Assembly (NCBI GenBank): GCA_032358165.1
Contig: JAALGY010000011.1
Span: 558,001-622,000 of the forward strand
Direction: 5' to 3'
DNA from: Diplosphaera chodatii
Lineage: Eukaryota; Chlorophyta; Trebouxiophyceae; Prasiolales; Stichococcaceae
Length of the DNA stretch: 64,000 nt
Made by a program: the position numbers and the translations under genes. The notes under the pieces are model-generated. The model saw only the letters and a program-made list of their open reading frames with translations. It did not search any database and was not told the origin of the DNA. This document shows, piece by piece, positions 1 through 11,797 of this stretch (positions are counted from its first letter, which is position 1; each line of letters begins with the position of its first letter).

Positions 1-2828
1 TCCCAAACAGATATGTGGGTTTTTGGGCTCACCGGCTGCGCCCGGCTGGAGGGGGGCGCCGCAGCCTGCAGCGCGCACAGCTGGCGCTCCAGGGAGGCCC
101 GCCGCCCCTGCTCGTCCTCCAGCAGCCGCTCCAGCGCGAAGCGCCGCTCCCGCTCCAGCTGCAGCCGCCGCTGCACCACAAGGACAAAAGGCATGGCATC
201 AGCCAGCATGCTCGGGGCGCAAGCTTGCGTAGGCCCGGCTCTCATTTGCATCGCATGCCTGACTTGTGTGGGCGGACCTGGCTTTGCAGTACATGTCGAG
301 TATGCCAGGGTCGTATGAAAACGTGCTACAACTGATTGCACCTGCTCGCGGTCATTGGAGCTGGAGCGCCGCAGGGGGGCCAGGCGGGCCAGGCCCTCCA
401 GGGTGGGCGCGACACCGCCGCCGGTGCTGCCGCTGACGCCGATCGTACCGACGACGCCGCCGCTGCGCCGCTGCAGCATCTGCTGCCGGTGCGCCTCGAG
501 CGACGCGCGCCGCTCCTGCTGCAGCGACTGCCGCTGCTCCTGCCGCTCACCGGTAACCACTGCAGCGTGGGGCGGGCGGTCCAATGACCGTTGCCGCTGC
601 TGCTGCCGGCGCTGCTGGGACAGCGGATTCGCATACGGCAGCTGATCCCCTTGTGGCTCGGCACGCTGCCGCCGCCGGGCTGCGCTGGGGCGCTCGGGGA
701 CAGCAGTGACGAAGCTGGCCCGCCTGACGTCCGCCGCATGCTCCCCAGCCCCCAGCACCGGCGCCGACAGCTGCTGCAGCGGCACCGGCTGGATCTCGCT
801 GGTCACCGGCAGCCGATGCAGCCTCGTGAGAACCGCTGCTGCTGGCGCCTGCCCCACAAACTGGCTGAAACCCGCGAATTGGCCGAAACTCGGCTGCGGG
901 GACGCCGCCGCGGTGGCGTAGCTGCCGCTGGGGCGGCGCTGGGCGTCGGGCAGGGGGCCGAGGCGGCCGGGGGCACGGGTCTCGTCCGCTGCTGCGGTCC
1001 CAAAGCTGCTGTCGCTGCGACGGCGGCCCGAGCTGCTGGCCTGGCTCGCACGCCGGAAGGCCTCCTCCTCGACCGTGGGTGGCAGCGTCCACTGAGGGGG
1101 CTGCCGGCGGGAGTAGCCATCCCGGGGGCTGGCGCCCTGCCCGGGCCACGAGGCCGTCCGGGGACTCTGCCCTGTAGCGGACTCGGCGACGTGGCAGGTG
1201 CCGAAGCTGGAGCTGCTGTCGCCCGCCATGCTGTGCCCGGCGTCCGAGCTGTCGTCGCCGGTGCCGCCGCCGCCGCCGTCTGCAGCGGGGTGGAACTCGT
1301 CGCTGACAAGCGGGCTGCCGAGCATGCTGTCGAACCGCACGCTGCCGCCGCGCCCGCTGCCGAAGTCGGCGCTGCCAGGCGTGCCGCCGTGGGGCGGCAG
1401 ATCGGCGCCAGGGCTGCGCTCTGCATGGTCGCCGTCTGTGGAATCGGAGCCATCGCCAGCTGCCCACGCCTGCCGCGTGTCAATTGTGATGCTGGGGCGG
1501 GTGGCGGCCGCTGCGCCGGCCACCACAGCGAAGCCCTTGCGCCGGTTGAGCTCGACCTGCGCGCAGCGGCACAGCAACTGAGCACATGTGCCCGCAAAAA
1601 ACGCAAGGCGATGATCCTTCCTGCAGCGAACGGCGCCTCCTTCCGTGCCTTGCCGGGCAGGCTGTGCCGCGCTCAAACTGCCCTCTGGTCCGCACGACAC
1701 ATGGCACAGAGCACGTGCCACACTTGCGTGCATCACCTGCGCCGAGGCGATGGCCTCCGCGTCCTCCAGGCTGATGGGCTCCGCCAGGACCGCCTCGGCA
1801 GCTTCTGCCTCGGATTTGGACACCGCCATCGCCACCGCCAGCTCCTCCTCTTCCTCGCGCAGCCGCTCCCGCAGCTTGGCGTCCTGTAGCACAGGACATT
1901 GTACGGTTCATCAGACAGCTGCTTGCCGCTGGCGTAGACCAGCGTCTGCTGCTGGGAGACCGCAGGGGCTGCTGCCGAGCAGCTGGACACGGCGCAAAGG
2001 CGGTGAGCCCACTTGGAAGCAGCTGCAGCAGCAGGAGGGCCTGGCGATGCTGCAGCTACTGCACATTCAGCTGCTGTTAGATGCCTCACCCGTGCGAGGG
2101 CGGCCTCTGGGCTGAGGCTGCGCGGCACCCCAGGGTGGCTCGCGGTGGCCAGCGAGGCGGTGGACACCCGGCTGACGCTGGAGGCGCGCGCGTAGGCGCC
2201 AAAGGCCTCGTGCTGGCTGCGGGTGGCGTCGTCGCAGTCGCTGCGGCCCGCCAGCGAGCGGACTGTCGAGCTGCGGCCCCGGCGGGAGGCTGCAGGCGTG
2301 GGCATGCTGTCCGCCTGAAGCCGCGCGTTCAGCGCCTGCCGCTGGTGCTCCCGCGTCCGCAGCGACGCCTGGTGCTCTGCACGATCAGCACAACCGACCC
2401 TGATCGCCTGTGGCTTGCACCAGTGGCGACTACCCTGGTACCACATCCATTTCGTTGTCAGGGTTGGATCACAGTGCTGGCAGAGGTGCATGCCCGGGCA
2501 CCCCAATCATGCAGGCGACACAGGCAGTGGCCTGCCAGATGGGGCGCAAAGGAGTCGTGGCGTATTCGCCACCGGTAACATCTGGCTTCGGGTACCGCTT
2601 CCAGTGCAGTCAAACTTGGCGCTCGATTCGGCAGCGTGGCCGCCCAAGGGAGCCTGCCACCATCTGATCGTGAAGTGTATGTGCACATGAAGCATTGGCA
2701 AGCGTCACACCTAGGTATTTCTCCGCCAAGTTGACCTTGGCCGGGTCCTGCCATGGCTTGAGCTCGCGGGCGGGGCGGGCCTCCTCCCCACCCTGTGCCG
2801 CCCCGGGGCTCGACGGGCACAGCCCCAT
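1..2828 (-). CDS. UIM-containing low-complexity protein (3' end beyond left edge)
   Basis: Unrecognised family apart from one motif. Five exons join in phase: 2828-2711, 2376-2090, 1883-1737, 1556-342 and 170-33; the reading frame stays open to the window edge, so the C-terminus is missing. The start is the ATG at 2828 of exon 1 (MGLCPSSPGAAQ). The third exon encodes residues 136-184 and carries EEEELAVAMAVSKSE at about 146-160. This fits the ubiquitin-interacting motif: four acidic residues, hydrophobic, central Ala, Ser, final acidic. The large fourth exon is 405 codons rich in Ser, Gly, Pro and Gln and is probably disordered. It is followed by an Arg/Glu-rich coiled-coil-like stretch (RRLQLERERRFALERLLE). 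The role is inferred as binding ubiquitin or ubiquitinated partners; catalysis is not suggested. The intron at 341-171 is stop-free and 57 codons long. Opposite-strand and other-frame ORFs here are composition artefacts. Confidence 0.7.
1737..1883 (-). other. Exon encoding the ubiquitin-interacting motif
   Basis: This 49-codon exon starts and ends in phase 0, with acceptor CTACAG before GAC and donor CAG followed by GTGATG. Its first half is a charged helix (DAKLRERLR) leading into the UIM. The Ala and Ser required for contact with the Ile44 patch of ubiquitin are present (Ala153, Ser157 in the model). Confidence 0.7.
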
Positions 2829-4039
2829 GGCAGGCAGGAGCGAAGGGTGATGAATCAGCCTGTCGCCACGAGAGCAGCAGCGGCAGGAGAAGGCTGCAGA
2901 GCTGTGTCCAGCTGTGCCGCAGCTTGCTGACTCTCAGGCTGATGCACCCGTCATGGCAGTACGCGAGCCTCCTGACCTAAGCGGCATCACCAGCGGGTCG
3001 GCGGCGGGTGTCTAGTGATCTGTGCTGGGGTGTGGCGGTGCCGAGTGGGCCCGGCGTATGGATTTGGCCGGCGCTTGATGCTGCCACGGTGGAGGGGATG
3101 AGATGGGATTTGTTGGTCGCAGGCTGTTGCATCGACCCCTAAACCTAGATTTGTAGTATCGTAGACTCATGTGTGATGATGTGAAGACTCGTTGCAGACG
3201 CAGGATGACTGATCAATGCTCGCCAATGTGCACCAGCTGGACACTCGGACAAGCTGCTGACCTTCCGCCGAACATGTGGCGCGTTCAGCATCTGAACCGA
3301 GTATGATCAGGAGTGCTGCCGAGGTTGTGTGCACTGCGTGTGTCGAGCGTCTGATGCCAGCTGTGGCAAAGTGCTGAGGAGTATATGACCCACCATCCAC
3401 TCTGGCGGACATTTGCGGCAAGGCTGGCTGAAATGACCGAGACCTATTGGACCCGTGATCCGCCAACAACGAGATCGCTGCAACCGTGTTGGACTTCACA
3501 CTGACGGTGAAGGTCAGCAGCTCGTGAGCAGAAGTTCAACTCGCCAATCTGTCACAGGATCTGCTGTGCTAGGCATGCCGTGAGACGCATCTCGCATTCC
3601 TGTAGTATCGACTGCTTTTCTGTGTGTATGTCGTTGCACTCTGCCACCAGATCAGCACACTTTGCAAGATGATCCATGACAGTGAGGCCTGAGGGACACC
3701 ATCAAATTGGCACCACAAGCCACCATACAGGCTGCAGACACAACAAAGACCTCATCTGAAAGGCGTCGAGGTAGGAGAACTGACCGCCGCCGTGATGTGG
3801 TCTGCATTACAGGCACCACCGTGCATCGGCGTAGACTGAGCCAGGTGCAGGCCGCAGCCTGCCTGCCTGGCGACAGCAGATCGGCTTCACAGCACGTAGG
3901 GAGGGCCTGCCGTCTGACGGCGAAGGCAGCTCTGCAGCAGCAGGACGTCAGCCGCACCAGCTGCGGCAATGGCGCCAATGAGCTCGAAGCCTGGGCACCG
4001 GGTCAGCAGCTCAGCCGCATGACGCAGTCACCGCTGGGC
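2829..4039. other. Intergenic, divergent upstream region
   Basis: No supported gene. It separates the divergently oriented UIM gene (minus) and receptor-like kinase (plus) and presumably holds both promoters. The frame of the kinase start is open back to about 3707, but that extension has no coding character and I treat it as 5' UTR or upstream sequence. Confidence 0.5.
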
Positions 4040-7000
4040 ATGGCGACTGCGGTCGGGGGCTGCCTCGGCCCTGGAGCTTCACTCCAGTGGCATCACCAGC
4101 AGCGGCCAAATGCAATCTGCGGGCAGCATGCCGTGTTAGCTGCCGCTGCCATTGCCAGCCTGCTACTCCTGGCCACCCTTCAACCGTGTGCCGCCCTGGG
4201 CCATGTACTGGGAGAACAGGTGCACTGCTGCAATCGGGGTCGTCACAGCCTACCAGATGCCACTAGAGTGGCTCCCCACGGCTGACTGTTGAGGCACGCG
4301 AGTATCTTATCACTATCAGAGCACTGGGACTCATCAGCAGCAGTTCCTGCAGGCGCAGGCATCCGTGCATGGCAGCACATGGCGCAGGCAGCTGCGAGGC
4401 GCCGCTGCAGCTGCCGCCGCGCCGGCGGCTGAGCCCGTGAACCCGAGTCTGACCATACCGGCGCCCGACAGCTCGCTGTCTGCGGCGGCCACCGCGCAGC
4501 TGATCACCCAGGTGAGATGGCGACTGCTGGTGGTGCACAAGATCAGACCCAGCTGCTTGCACTTGTGCGGCCTGAATGGCATTCACGTGTGCTGGCGCAG
4601 CAAGGCAAGCTGGCTCCTGCACACCCTGTGCTGCTGATCCTGCATGCAGCAACCGCCGGATCCCCCGGGCGCAGCGCAGCCGCCCTCCGGCAGCGGCGTG
4701 GCAGGCGCGCCCGCGCCAGGCCCGGGGGCAAGGGGCAACACTGTGAGGGCCGCAAACAGCCAGCAGCTTGCGGCGGCGCTGCTCGACGCCGAAGTCGGCA
4801 CCATCCTGCTGCAGAGTGAGCAATATTGGAGCTGCCAGGCAGCACTGTGACTGCACAGGCAAGCTGGGGCACTGCAGCAGCCGACTGCACGCACGGTCAT
4901 CACCTCATCTGATCAGAGCGGGGCCCCTGCACAGCCCGGGCCAGCAGACCATGACCATCATCGGATCCACCTACAATTTTCCGCTACATGTGAAGCAGAA
5001 ATGAGACTTCTGCTTGGCACAGATAACATCACGGTGCCGGATGCTTCGTGGGCAAGCGGAGGCACTGTGGAGGTCGGCCGGGATGTTGTGCTGGCGCCGA
5101 CAGCCGGCGCCGGCGCAGTGTACCTGGACTTCGGGCGGCTGCCGTACGCGATCGTGGTGCAGTCGGCGTCAGCGCTCACCTTCGACCGCATCGGCATCCA
5201 AGGTGCGCCAAATGGCAGCGCGCCTCGGGCAGCGCCATACGCTCGACATCATTCTCAACGTGTTTCATCCGTGCATACATGGCTTCACTTGGGGGCTGTG
5301 CAGCGTGTTCTTGTCTGAAGTTCTGCCAAATAGAGGGAGGACTTGTAGATGAAGCTTGCGTCACAGCCCCTGTGATATCACCCCAGCCATGACCAAATCC
5401 GATGCAGAGTATCTGGAGATGTCAGCTGAAGCAAGCAGCGCCTGCATGAGCTGACATATTCGTGGGATGTGCCCTGGCTGTCTGTTGCCTGACGGGACTA
5501 TGCAGATGATGCAGGTTGACGGCCAGGATGAGCGCATGTTGACAACTACACCATTCCATTGCAGAGCAACCAGGGGTCATGCATCCCTGCACCTGCTGAG
5601 CGGCATGTTTCAAGCGCCTCATCTCATCTCAGCGTTCCATGTGTTATTTCAGGGCTTGCCTCCGCGGCCGCCGGCATCGCCACGCCCACCTCGTTGCAGG
5701 CAAATGATACCTACCGGGTGGTGGGCCTGCCGCTGTGGCCGTCCGTCGGCGGTAACCCTAACGCCACGGTGCGTGTGGACCCTTACGCCCTTGCTCGATG
5801 CGCGCCCAGTGCTACTGCGCAGTGCTGCTGCTGCTGCTGTGCTAGCAGGTACTGCACGATCCGCTAGGCTTGTCATGATATTGGTGCTGCAGGCGGGGCA
5901 GGGCGTCTGAGGTCATGTCAGTTTCATGCACTGCCTGGCTGCGCAAATTTGTTGAGGCCAGCAGCACATGCTGTGCAGGTGGCGCTCAACAACCTGACAG
6001 TATACTACCGCAACCAAGAGAAGTGAGCTGGGTTGACTGTGGCTGGGTCACTCATGCAGCACAGCTGCAAGATCCAGCATAAGCATCTAACAAAATGCCA
6101 ACGAGCCTACTTAATGCTGACTCTGGCTGCAGCTTTGTCAACTGCTCGCTGTTCCAAGAGCGGGTGGGATTCCAGTATGAGCAGATCTACGGGTGACAGC
6201 ATATTCCCATTGCTTCAGTGTTATCATCCGATGTGGTGCCCTACACTTGCAATGAGATTTGTGGCTCGTCACCTGCATCTAATCAAGCACTGGACTGTTG
6301 CAGCAAGCAGGCTGGCTTGGTGCTGATAGCCTGTACCCCTGCTTGCAGGCCGGAAAACATCAGCCTACCAGACGACAATGTCCTGGTGTCAGGTGCGTCG
6401 AAAACATCAGCTGAGCCGCAAACGGTGCCTGCTGTCTTAAACAAAGCAGCGCGCTATATGGCAAATGGACTAAGCGTCCGGCTGACATCTGCAGGGCGTC
6501 ATGTCATCCCGCTGCCGCTGGTACCTAACACGGGCGGCAATGTCAGCGTTGGGTGCGTTCTTACACCGTGAGATGCTCATGCTGTCATGTATGCTAGCCT
6601 TACAGCTGTGGCCCATCACTGTATATGCCAGCGCTTGGGCAGCCCACGCAGCCCATCAGGTTGCAGAGGACATTCCCTGCTGGTTGTTACCTGTCACAGT
6701 TGCAGTGTCTGATCACACGAAGCAGTTGTGTGCAGCGGCAGGGTGCACAGGGCCTGCTTGCATTCGTAGCCGTGAGCTCCCCCAACAACAGTCCCGCACC
6801 CCCCCTGCAGCAACGTGAGCTCCCCCCACAACAATCCCGCACCCCCCCTGCAGCAACGTGTTCCTGGAGACGATGGACCTGTCGGCGGCGTGCCAGCTGT
6901 CAGACAGCCGGGCGTTTCCGGGGCCAGAGCCGCGCGCCCGCTTTCCGGCGTGGGCCGGCGTGCTGATCGGCATCGGCGTTGCGATGCTGGTCGTCATGTG

Positions 7001-10000
7001 CGTCATCGCGGCGCTGCTGTGGCGGCGCCGCCGCCGCCGCTCCAGGCGGCACGCCCTCGAGGTGAGACGACACCGGACTTTGGCATGGTCTGCAACCGGA
7101 GTGGGCTATCACCTGCTGTGTTGCGGGAAGCTTAATGAGGCGCCGACAATGCCCTCGTGCTGCTGCACTGCCTGCATGGCCAGCTGCCATGCACACCCGG
7201 TGTTGCATGGCATGTTGAGGGCCGCCCTGCGTATGGGATGCAGGGCATGGGCAGCCGCGACAGCCGGCCAGGCAGCGACGGCAGCAAGATGTCGTCGTCC
7301 AACGGCACCTTCCGGATCATGGACAGCCACAACAAGGGTAAGCCGAGGCACCGTATGTGCATATTAAGCCTCAGCAGGTGCTCCCGCACTAGCAGCCGAC
7401 CGTCGTCACTCAAGCAGCACCCCAGCTCCTCAGGGCAATGGCCAGCAAGCATGCATCAGGACGAGCGTGTCAGTGCGTCGCACCCTTTGACGGTGCAGCA
7501 GCGCGACTGCCTGCTGCTGCTGCAGGGGCGCCGGACGAGTTTCTGGCGGCGCTGTGGCCGGGCGGCAGCCGCGACCTGAGCAGCCAGGCCAGCGACGAGG
7601 TGCTGGCGCTGGGGCAGTACCACAAGCAGCTGCTCGCCATGCGCACCGGCAGCGGCCTCGAGGGCATTGAGGTACAACCTTTATGGATGAAATGAATAAA
7701 TAAAGCCATTTGGCACAATCGTGCTCATGCGGCGCCGTTAAGTGCCACTCAGGATGCCACTGTGACGGCCTGGCGTGTTCGCACACCTGTCCGTCTGGCT
7801 GAAGGCGTCAGCCGGCCACTGAATGTGTGCGCTGCTGGATGCAAATCGACAACACCAGACCATCAGGGCTGGACAGATGCATGACGCCAGCTGGACCTCG
7901 AGCGGAGAGTCCCTGGCACCGCAGATCGGCCCGCTGCTGGGGCGCGGCAGCTACGGCCGCGTGTACAAGGGGCGGTGGCACGGCGCGATGGTGGCGGTCA
8001 AGGTGATCGACGCCATGCCCGCGGAGGAAGGGGGCGACCAGACCGACTCGGCGCGGGAGTCCATCCTGGCGGCCTCCGTCTCGCACCCCAACGTGGTCCG
8101 TGCTACAGCCCTGCTGCTCCTTCTGGATTTGATGCAGGCTTTAATGGCCTTTCCCCATTATTCAACAAAGCGCAGGTCTCGGGGCTGTCTTCCTCCACTG
8201 GCGGATTTGGCAATTGGGAGTTGAGACGGGACCCGAGACTGGCAATGTTGCAGTAGTCCTGCACCATGGATTTATCCTGTTTTCGCGCTGTTTCCGCGTC
8301 TGTTTCTTGGCACCTTGCCGCAACACGGAGCGAGGGTGCAACCCTTGACCACCATGCCCTGCTGAGTTTGGAGTCTTCTGGCAGGTTGACCAGCATGCCA
8401 TGTGGTTGGGCACTGCTCCTGTTGATACGCAGTCCTTCTCACATCATGATATACCTCATCATCAAGCTGACACATCAGCAGGAGCAAGCAAGCGGTCCAT
8501 GCCAGACTGCTGGGACTGACTGACCGTTGTCTTTTGGCGATGCAGATCGCCACATACAAGATCTGCGCGGTGCGGATGGGGGACTCCAAAGAGTCTGGCG
8601 AGGTGGAGGTCCCGCCGGAGGTCGCGGGGGTTCCGCCCCCTGGCGGCGACGCCAGCAGCGGCGGCAGCGCCACGGTTCCAGTGGCAGAAGTGCCTCAAGG
8701 CCAGCTCAGCAGCGAGCAGACGCAGGTGGGCGTGGTACGACTGAACACCCAATGCTATCCGATCTGCTGCCTGGCTGGTCAGGTCACGTGCTATGCGCAA
8801 GCGATCATTGGACGTGAGAGCAGGCTAGGCACTGCTGTGCTGCTTGACAGCTGCTCAGCCGCACAGGTTGTGCAGGCTGCTGTGTCGTTAGTCTCCTCAT
8901 GAAGCTGGGCAGTCACTTCGCAGGGCCTCCTGGAGACGTGGATGCTGCTGGAGTATGCAGACAAGGGCAGCCTGGAGCAGGCCATCCAACAAAACCGGTT
9001 CCGCCGGAAAGGCGGCAGCGGCCTTGACATGGTACAGTTGCTCGTCCAATCGTCATGAGCAGATGTTTGACATAGCACGCACACGCTTGTCCATGTCAGC
9101 ATCTGCTGTGCATGGATCTGACCAAACCTGGACTCGCTAACCCCGTGCCTGGCTTCATCGCACATGTGAGGGCTGCGGATGATACTGTGCGGTCACCTTT
9201 GTAACCCGACACCTTGGTTCTATCGACTCAGTCCCTCACGCATGCCTTCGTGAACCTCTCTTCAGGCGAGCGTGTACAAGACGCTGGTGGACGTGGCAAC
9301 AGGCATGCAGTACCTGCACAACCTGGGCATCGTGCACGGTGAGCACTTGCCTCACCTGTGTGTTGGCGTGCAGTGTGTCATTCCTGGTGCTGGTTGCTGT
9401 CAGCCATGCGCCGCTCCAGGGGTTGCCAGCGCCCTTCCTGAGCAGTTGCCAAGCCTTCAGTGCAAGCCGGATTGCTGTGCAGGGGACCTGAAGCCGGCAA
9501 ACGTGCTGCTGAAGTCCACCGTCAGCGACTCCCGTGGCTTTCTGTGCAAGTGCGGCCCTCACCTCACCAACTAGCGCTTTGCCTATCCCTGCCACCCCTT
9601 TCTCCCTCCCAGCTGCTTGAACGGCACCCACCGGCGGCCCTTAATGCGGGGTCGAACTGCTGGCACGAATTGCTGCATTCCAACCTATTGTTTGGGCATT
9701 GCAGGCTGGCGGACTTTGGGCTCAGCAGGATCCTGGATCTCAACTCCACGCATGTGTCCACACAATCCATCGGCACCGTGCCCTACATGCCGCCCGAGCT
9801 GCTGGCCTCTGGCCGCATGAGCAAGGCGGTGGACGTGAGTCACCGCTCGTTGTGTCTGCACAAAGGCGGTCTTGATGCTGTGCGTGTCCACATGCTCATA
9901 ACGCTTCGCACGGCCATACAGCGGCAGCAGCAGCAGCAGCAGCGTAGCTGTGTCAGCATGCCGGCTCCCTCATCGCTGCATACACCGGGAGGACACATGC

Positions 10001-11797
10001 GCCCCGAGAATGCTCCTCCGTCTTGCGCAGGCCTACTCCTTTGGCATCCTGATGTGGGAGCTGCTCACGGGCACCAGCCCCTACAAGGGCATGGCGTTTG
10101 GCCAGGTGCAGACTCCTCCTGCACTCTCCTCCCTTTCGCCTTGGCCTCAGCCCGTGTCCTTCCTGCCGACTGCCAAGTCACACGACCGTACCATCGTGGC
10201 GTGGCCTGCTTTCCGTGAGCTGAGCGTTCAAGTAGGTCGATGTTAAGGCTGGCTGACACACGTGTAATGCCCGCGCTGTGCAGGTGATGTACAATGTGGT
10301 GCACGGCAGCCTGCGGCCGGAGGTGCCGGGCAGCTGCCCGCCCGAGTACGCCGACCTCATGCGCCGCTGCTGGGCTGACAGCGCAGCAGACAGGTGTGAT
10401 CTCCCATGCTCACCCTACACTCTGCCTAGGTAACAGCAGTTTTTTCTCACAAAGTTCTCATCATGCCAGGCGTAGACCGAGTCCTCAGTGCATGTTGTCA
10501 ATGTATCTGCTAAGATTTCATGACAGATTGAGTAAATGTTGAGTAAATGTCATGCACACTGTTCCCGCAGGCCGGAGTTCGGCAACATCACGACAGCCTT
10601 GGCAGAACAGGCCAAAGCCGCGGCCGCAGCTGCAAAGGCCGCAGCTGCAGCAGCAGCAGCCGCTACAGCACCAGGGGCGTCCCCTGCAACCCCGGCGGCT
10701 GCCATGCTGCCAGCAGCGGAGGCCTCTCCTCCTCAGTCGCCGGCCGTCACATCCTTTGCGGTGGACGGCAGTCGTGCGACCCGGGTGCCCAGCATCATCG
10801 GCAACAGGAAGTCGCCAGTGCAGCAGGAAGCGTCAGCAGATGCACCCCGGGGCCGTGGCTCGATGCACAGCAGCCTGCGGGACATCAGTAAGGCGATTGG
10901 CAGCTTCAGCTTTCGGCCGCGTGCCGGCAGCATCAGTGGCGATGGCAGTGACGCTGTCGGCATGTCGTCTGGCAGCAGTACGAGCAGGTGAGAATAGAGG
11001 AGTGCCGCTGCAACAAGGAAAGAGGGTGTCATCCAGTGCTCACAGTGATTGATAGTCCGACAACCCATTCGTCTGGCTGCGAAGCCTGCCAGGAGTAAAG
11101 CCGTTGGCTAGCAGCCACGCAGCCACAGCAAGTATGTGGTGACAGTTCTGCACAAAGGCTTGGCAATCTTGACGGGGTGCTCATCACACCACTCATCTAT
11201 CCTTGGACATGCCCTGCTGCAGCAGGCCAGGGCAGCCGTCGGCAGCGGCGGTGGCGGCGATGCGTGCGGCGCCCGGCCAGAGCAGCATCCAGGGGGAGTG
11301 GGTGCCAGCCCCCCGCTTCTCCTCGGTGCGATCTCTTACAGTCTCTTGACGATCAGTGCTGTGCCCCACGCTGAAGCTAACCTGCAAGCCTTGACTGGCA
11401 CACTGCCCATGCCAGCTTGTCACAGTCTGCCCTGTGCCGGGGCCTTGACGCAAAATTCGTTGATCAAATGTGACCTTAGGTGAGCGGCATCCCTGGCGAG
11501 GCTAGCCACTTACCGGTGCGGAGGCCGGGCATGCACCGCAAGTCCGCCTCTGCAGCCGTCACACTCGGCAACGGCGGCGGCAGCGCACAGCAGAGCCGCT
11601 TCGACGGGCCGCCAGCCGGCGGTGGCGACGTTGCTCAGCGGCCTCGGCTGCACAGCATCGACAGCGGGGCGTCAGACGAGGGCAGCAGCCTGAGCGTACC
11701 ACGCAGCAGCTTGCCGCCTGACGCTGGCAACGGCAGCAGCGGCGCCGGGAATGGCACGCCGCGTGATGCCGGCGGTGCAAATGTGGTCCAGCGCTGA
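4040..11797 (+). CDS. Receptor-like TKL (RAF-like) protein kinase, 23 exons
   Basis: Predicted 1083-residue membrane kinase. Exons: 4040-4219, 4353-4511, 4650-4815, 5023-5202, 5653-5768, 5979-6022, 6133-6192, 6349-6392, 6495-6552, 6854-7061, 7244-7337, 7526-7671, 7877-8095, 8546-8725, 8924-9031, 9266-9338, 9483-9549, 9705-9834, 10031-10105, 10284-10393, 10571-10987, 11226-11325, 11480-11797. Every junction keeps phase. A hydrophobic segment at residues 31-47 is a signal sequence or anchor. Residues about 60-336 form an ectodomain with seven N-glycosylation sequons and beta-rich text that may be a beta-helix (tentative). The membrane span is about 369-392, followed by an Arg stop-transfer run. 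The kinase has GRGSYG (507-512), VAVK (Lys527), HGDLKPAN (678-685), DFG (704-706), YMPPELL and a CW...R motif. The Arg of HRD is replaced by Gly. A Ser/Ala-rich tail follows. An in-frame ATG at 4019 is an alternative start. It likely phosphorylates Ser/Thr targets in response to an extracellular cue (inference). Confidence 0.85.
6771..6853 (+). repeat. 43-nt tandem duplication spanning a splice acceptor
   Basis: Two near-identical 40-nt blocks, at 6771-6810 and 6814-6853, each run from CGTGAGCTCC through a C-rich tract to CCCTGCAG. Both end in a usable acceptor. The first acceptor is followed by CAAC and then GTGAGC, a donor-like sequence. Only the second acceptor gives the frame used by the kinase exon starting at 6854. 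Confidence 0.85.
6854..7061 (+). other. Membrane-span exon of the receptor-like kinase
   Basis: This exon encodes residues 337-405. A short juxtamembrane ectodomain is followed by a helix WAGVLIGIGVAMLVVMCVIA and LLW, then RRRRRR and RRSRRH as the cytoplasmic boundary. The basic run after the helix gives the type I topology expected for a receptor kinase. Confidence 0.85.
9919..9945 (+). repeat. (CAG)n microsatellite in a kinase intron
   Basis: About seven consecutive CAG/GCA units lie in the intron between kinase exons 18 and 19. They are non-coding in the model. An uninterrupted run of CAG near a real acceptor could offer cryptic acceptors. Confidence 0.8.

Noticed and set aside
547..1467. 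306-codon minus-strand ORF
   Set aside because: Same strand but wrong frame. The true frame is open continuously from 1556 to the left edge and gives balanced composition.
591..1889. 432-codon plus-strand ORF
   Set aside because: It is antisense to the UIM gene. GC-rich third positions keep several frames open here, and the minus-strand frame joins exons in phase while this one shows only Arg/Ala/Pro-rich text.
3707..4039. N-terminal extension of the kinase
   Set aside because: The frame is open, but the text is Arg/Gln-rich and precedes a good signal sequence that begins at the later ATG.
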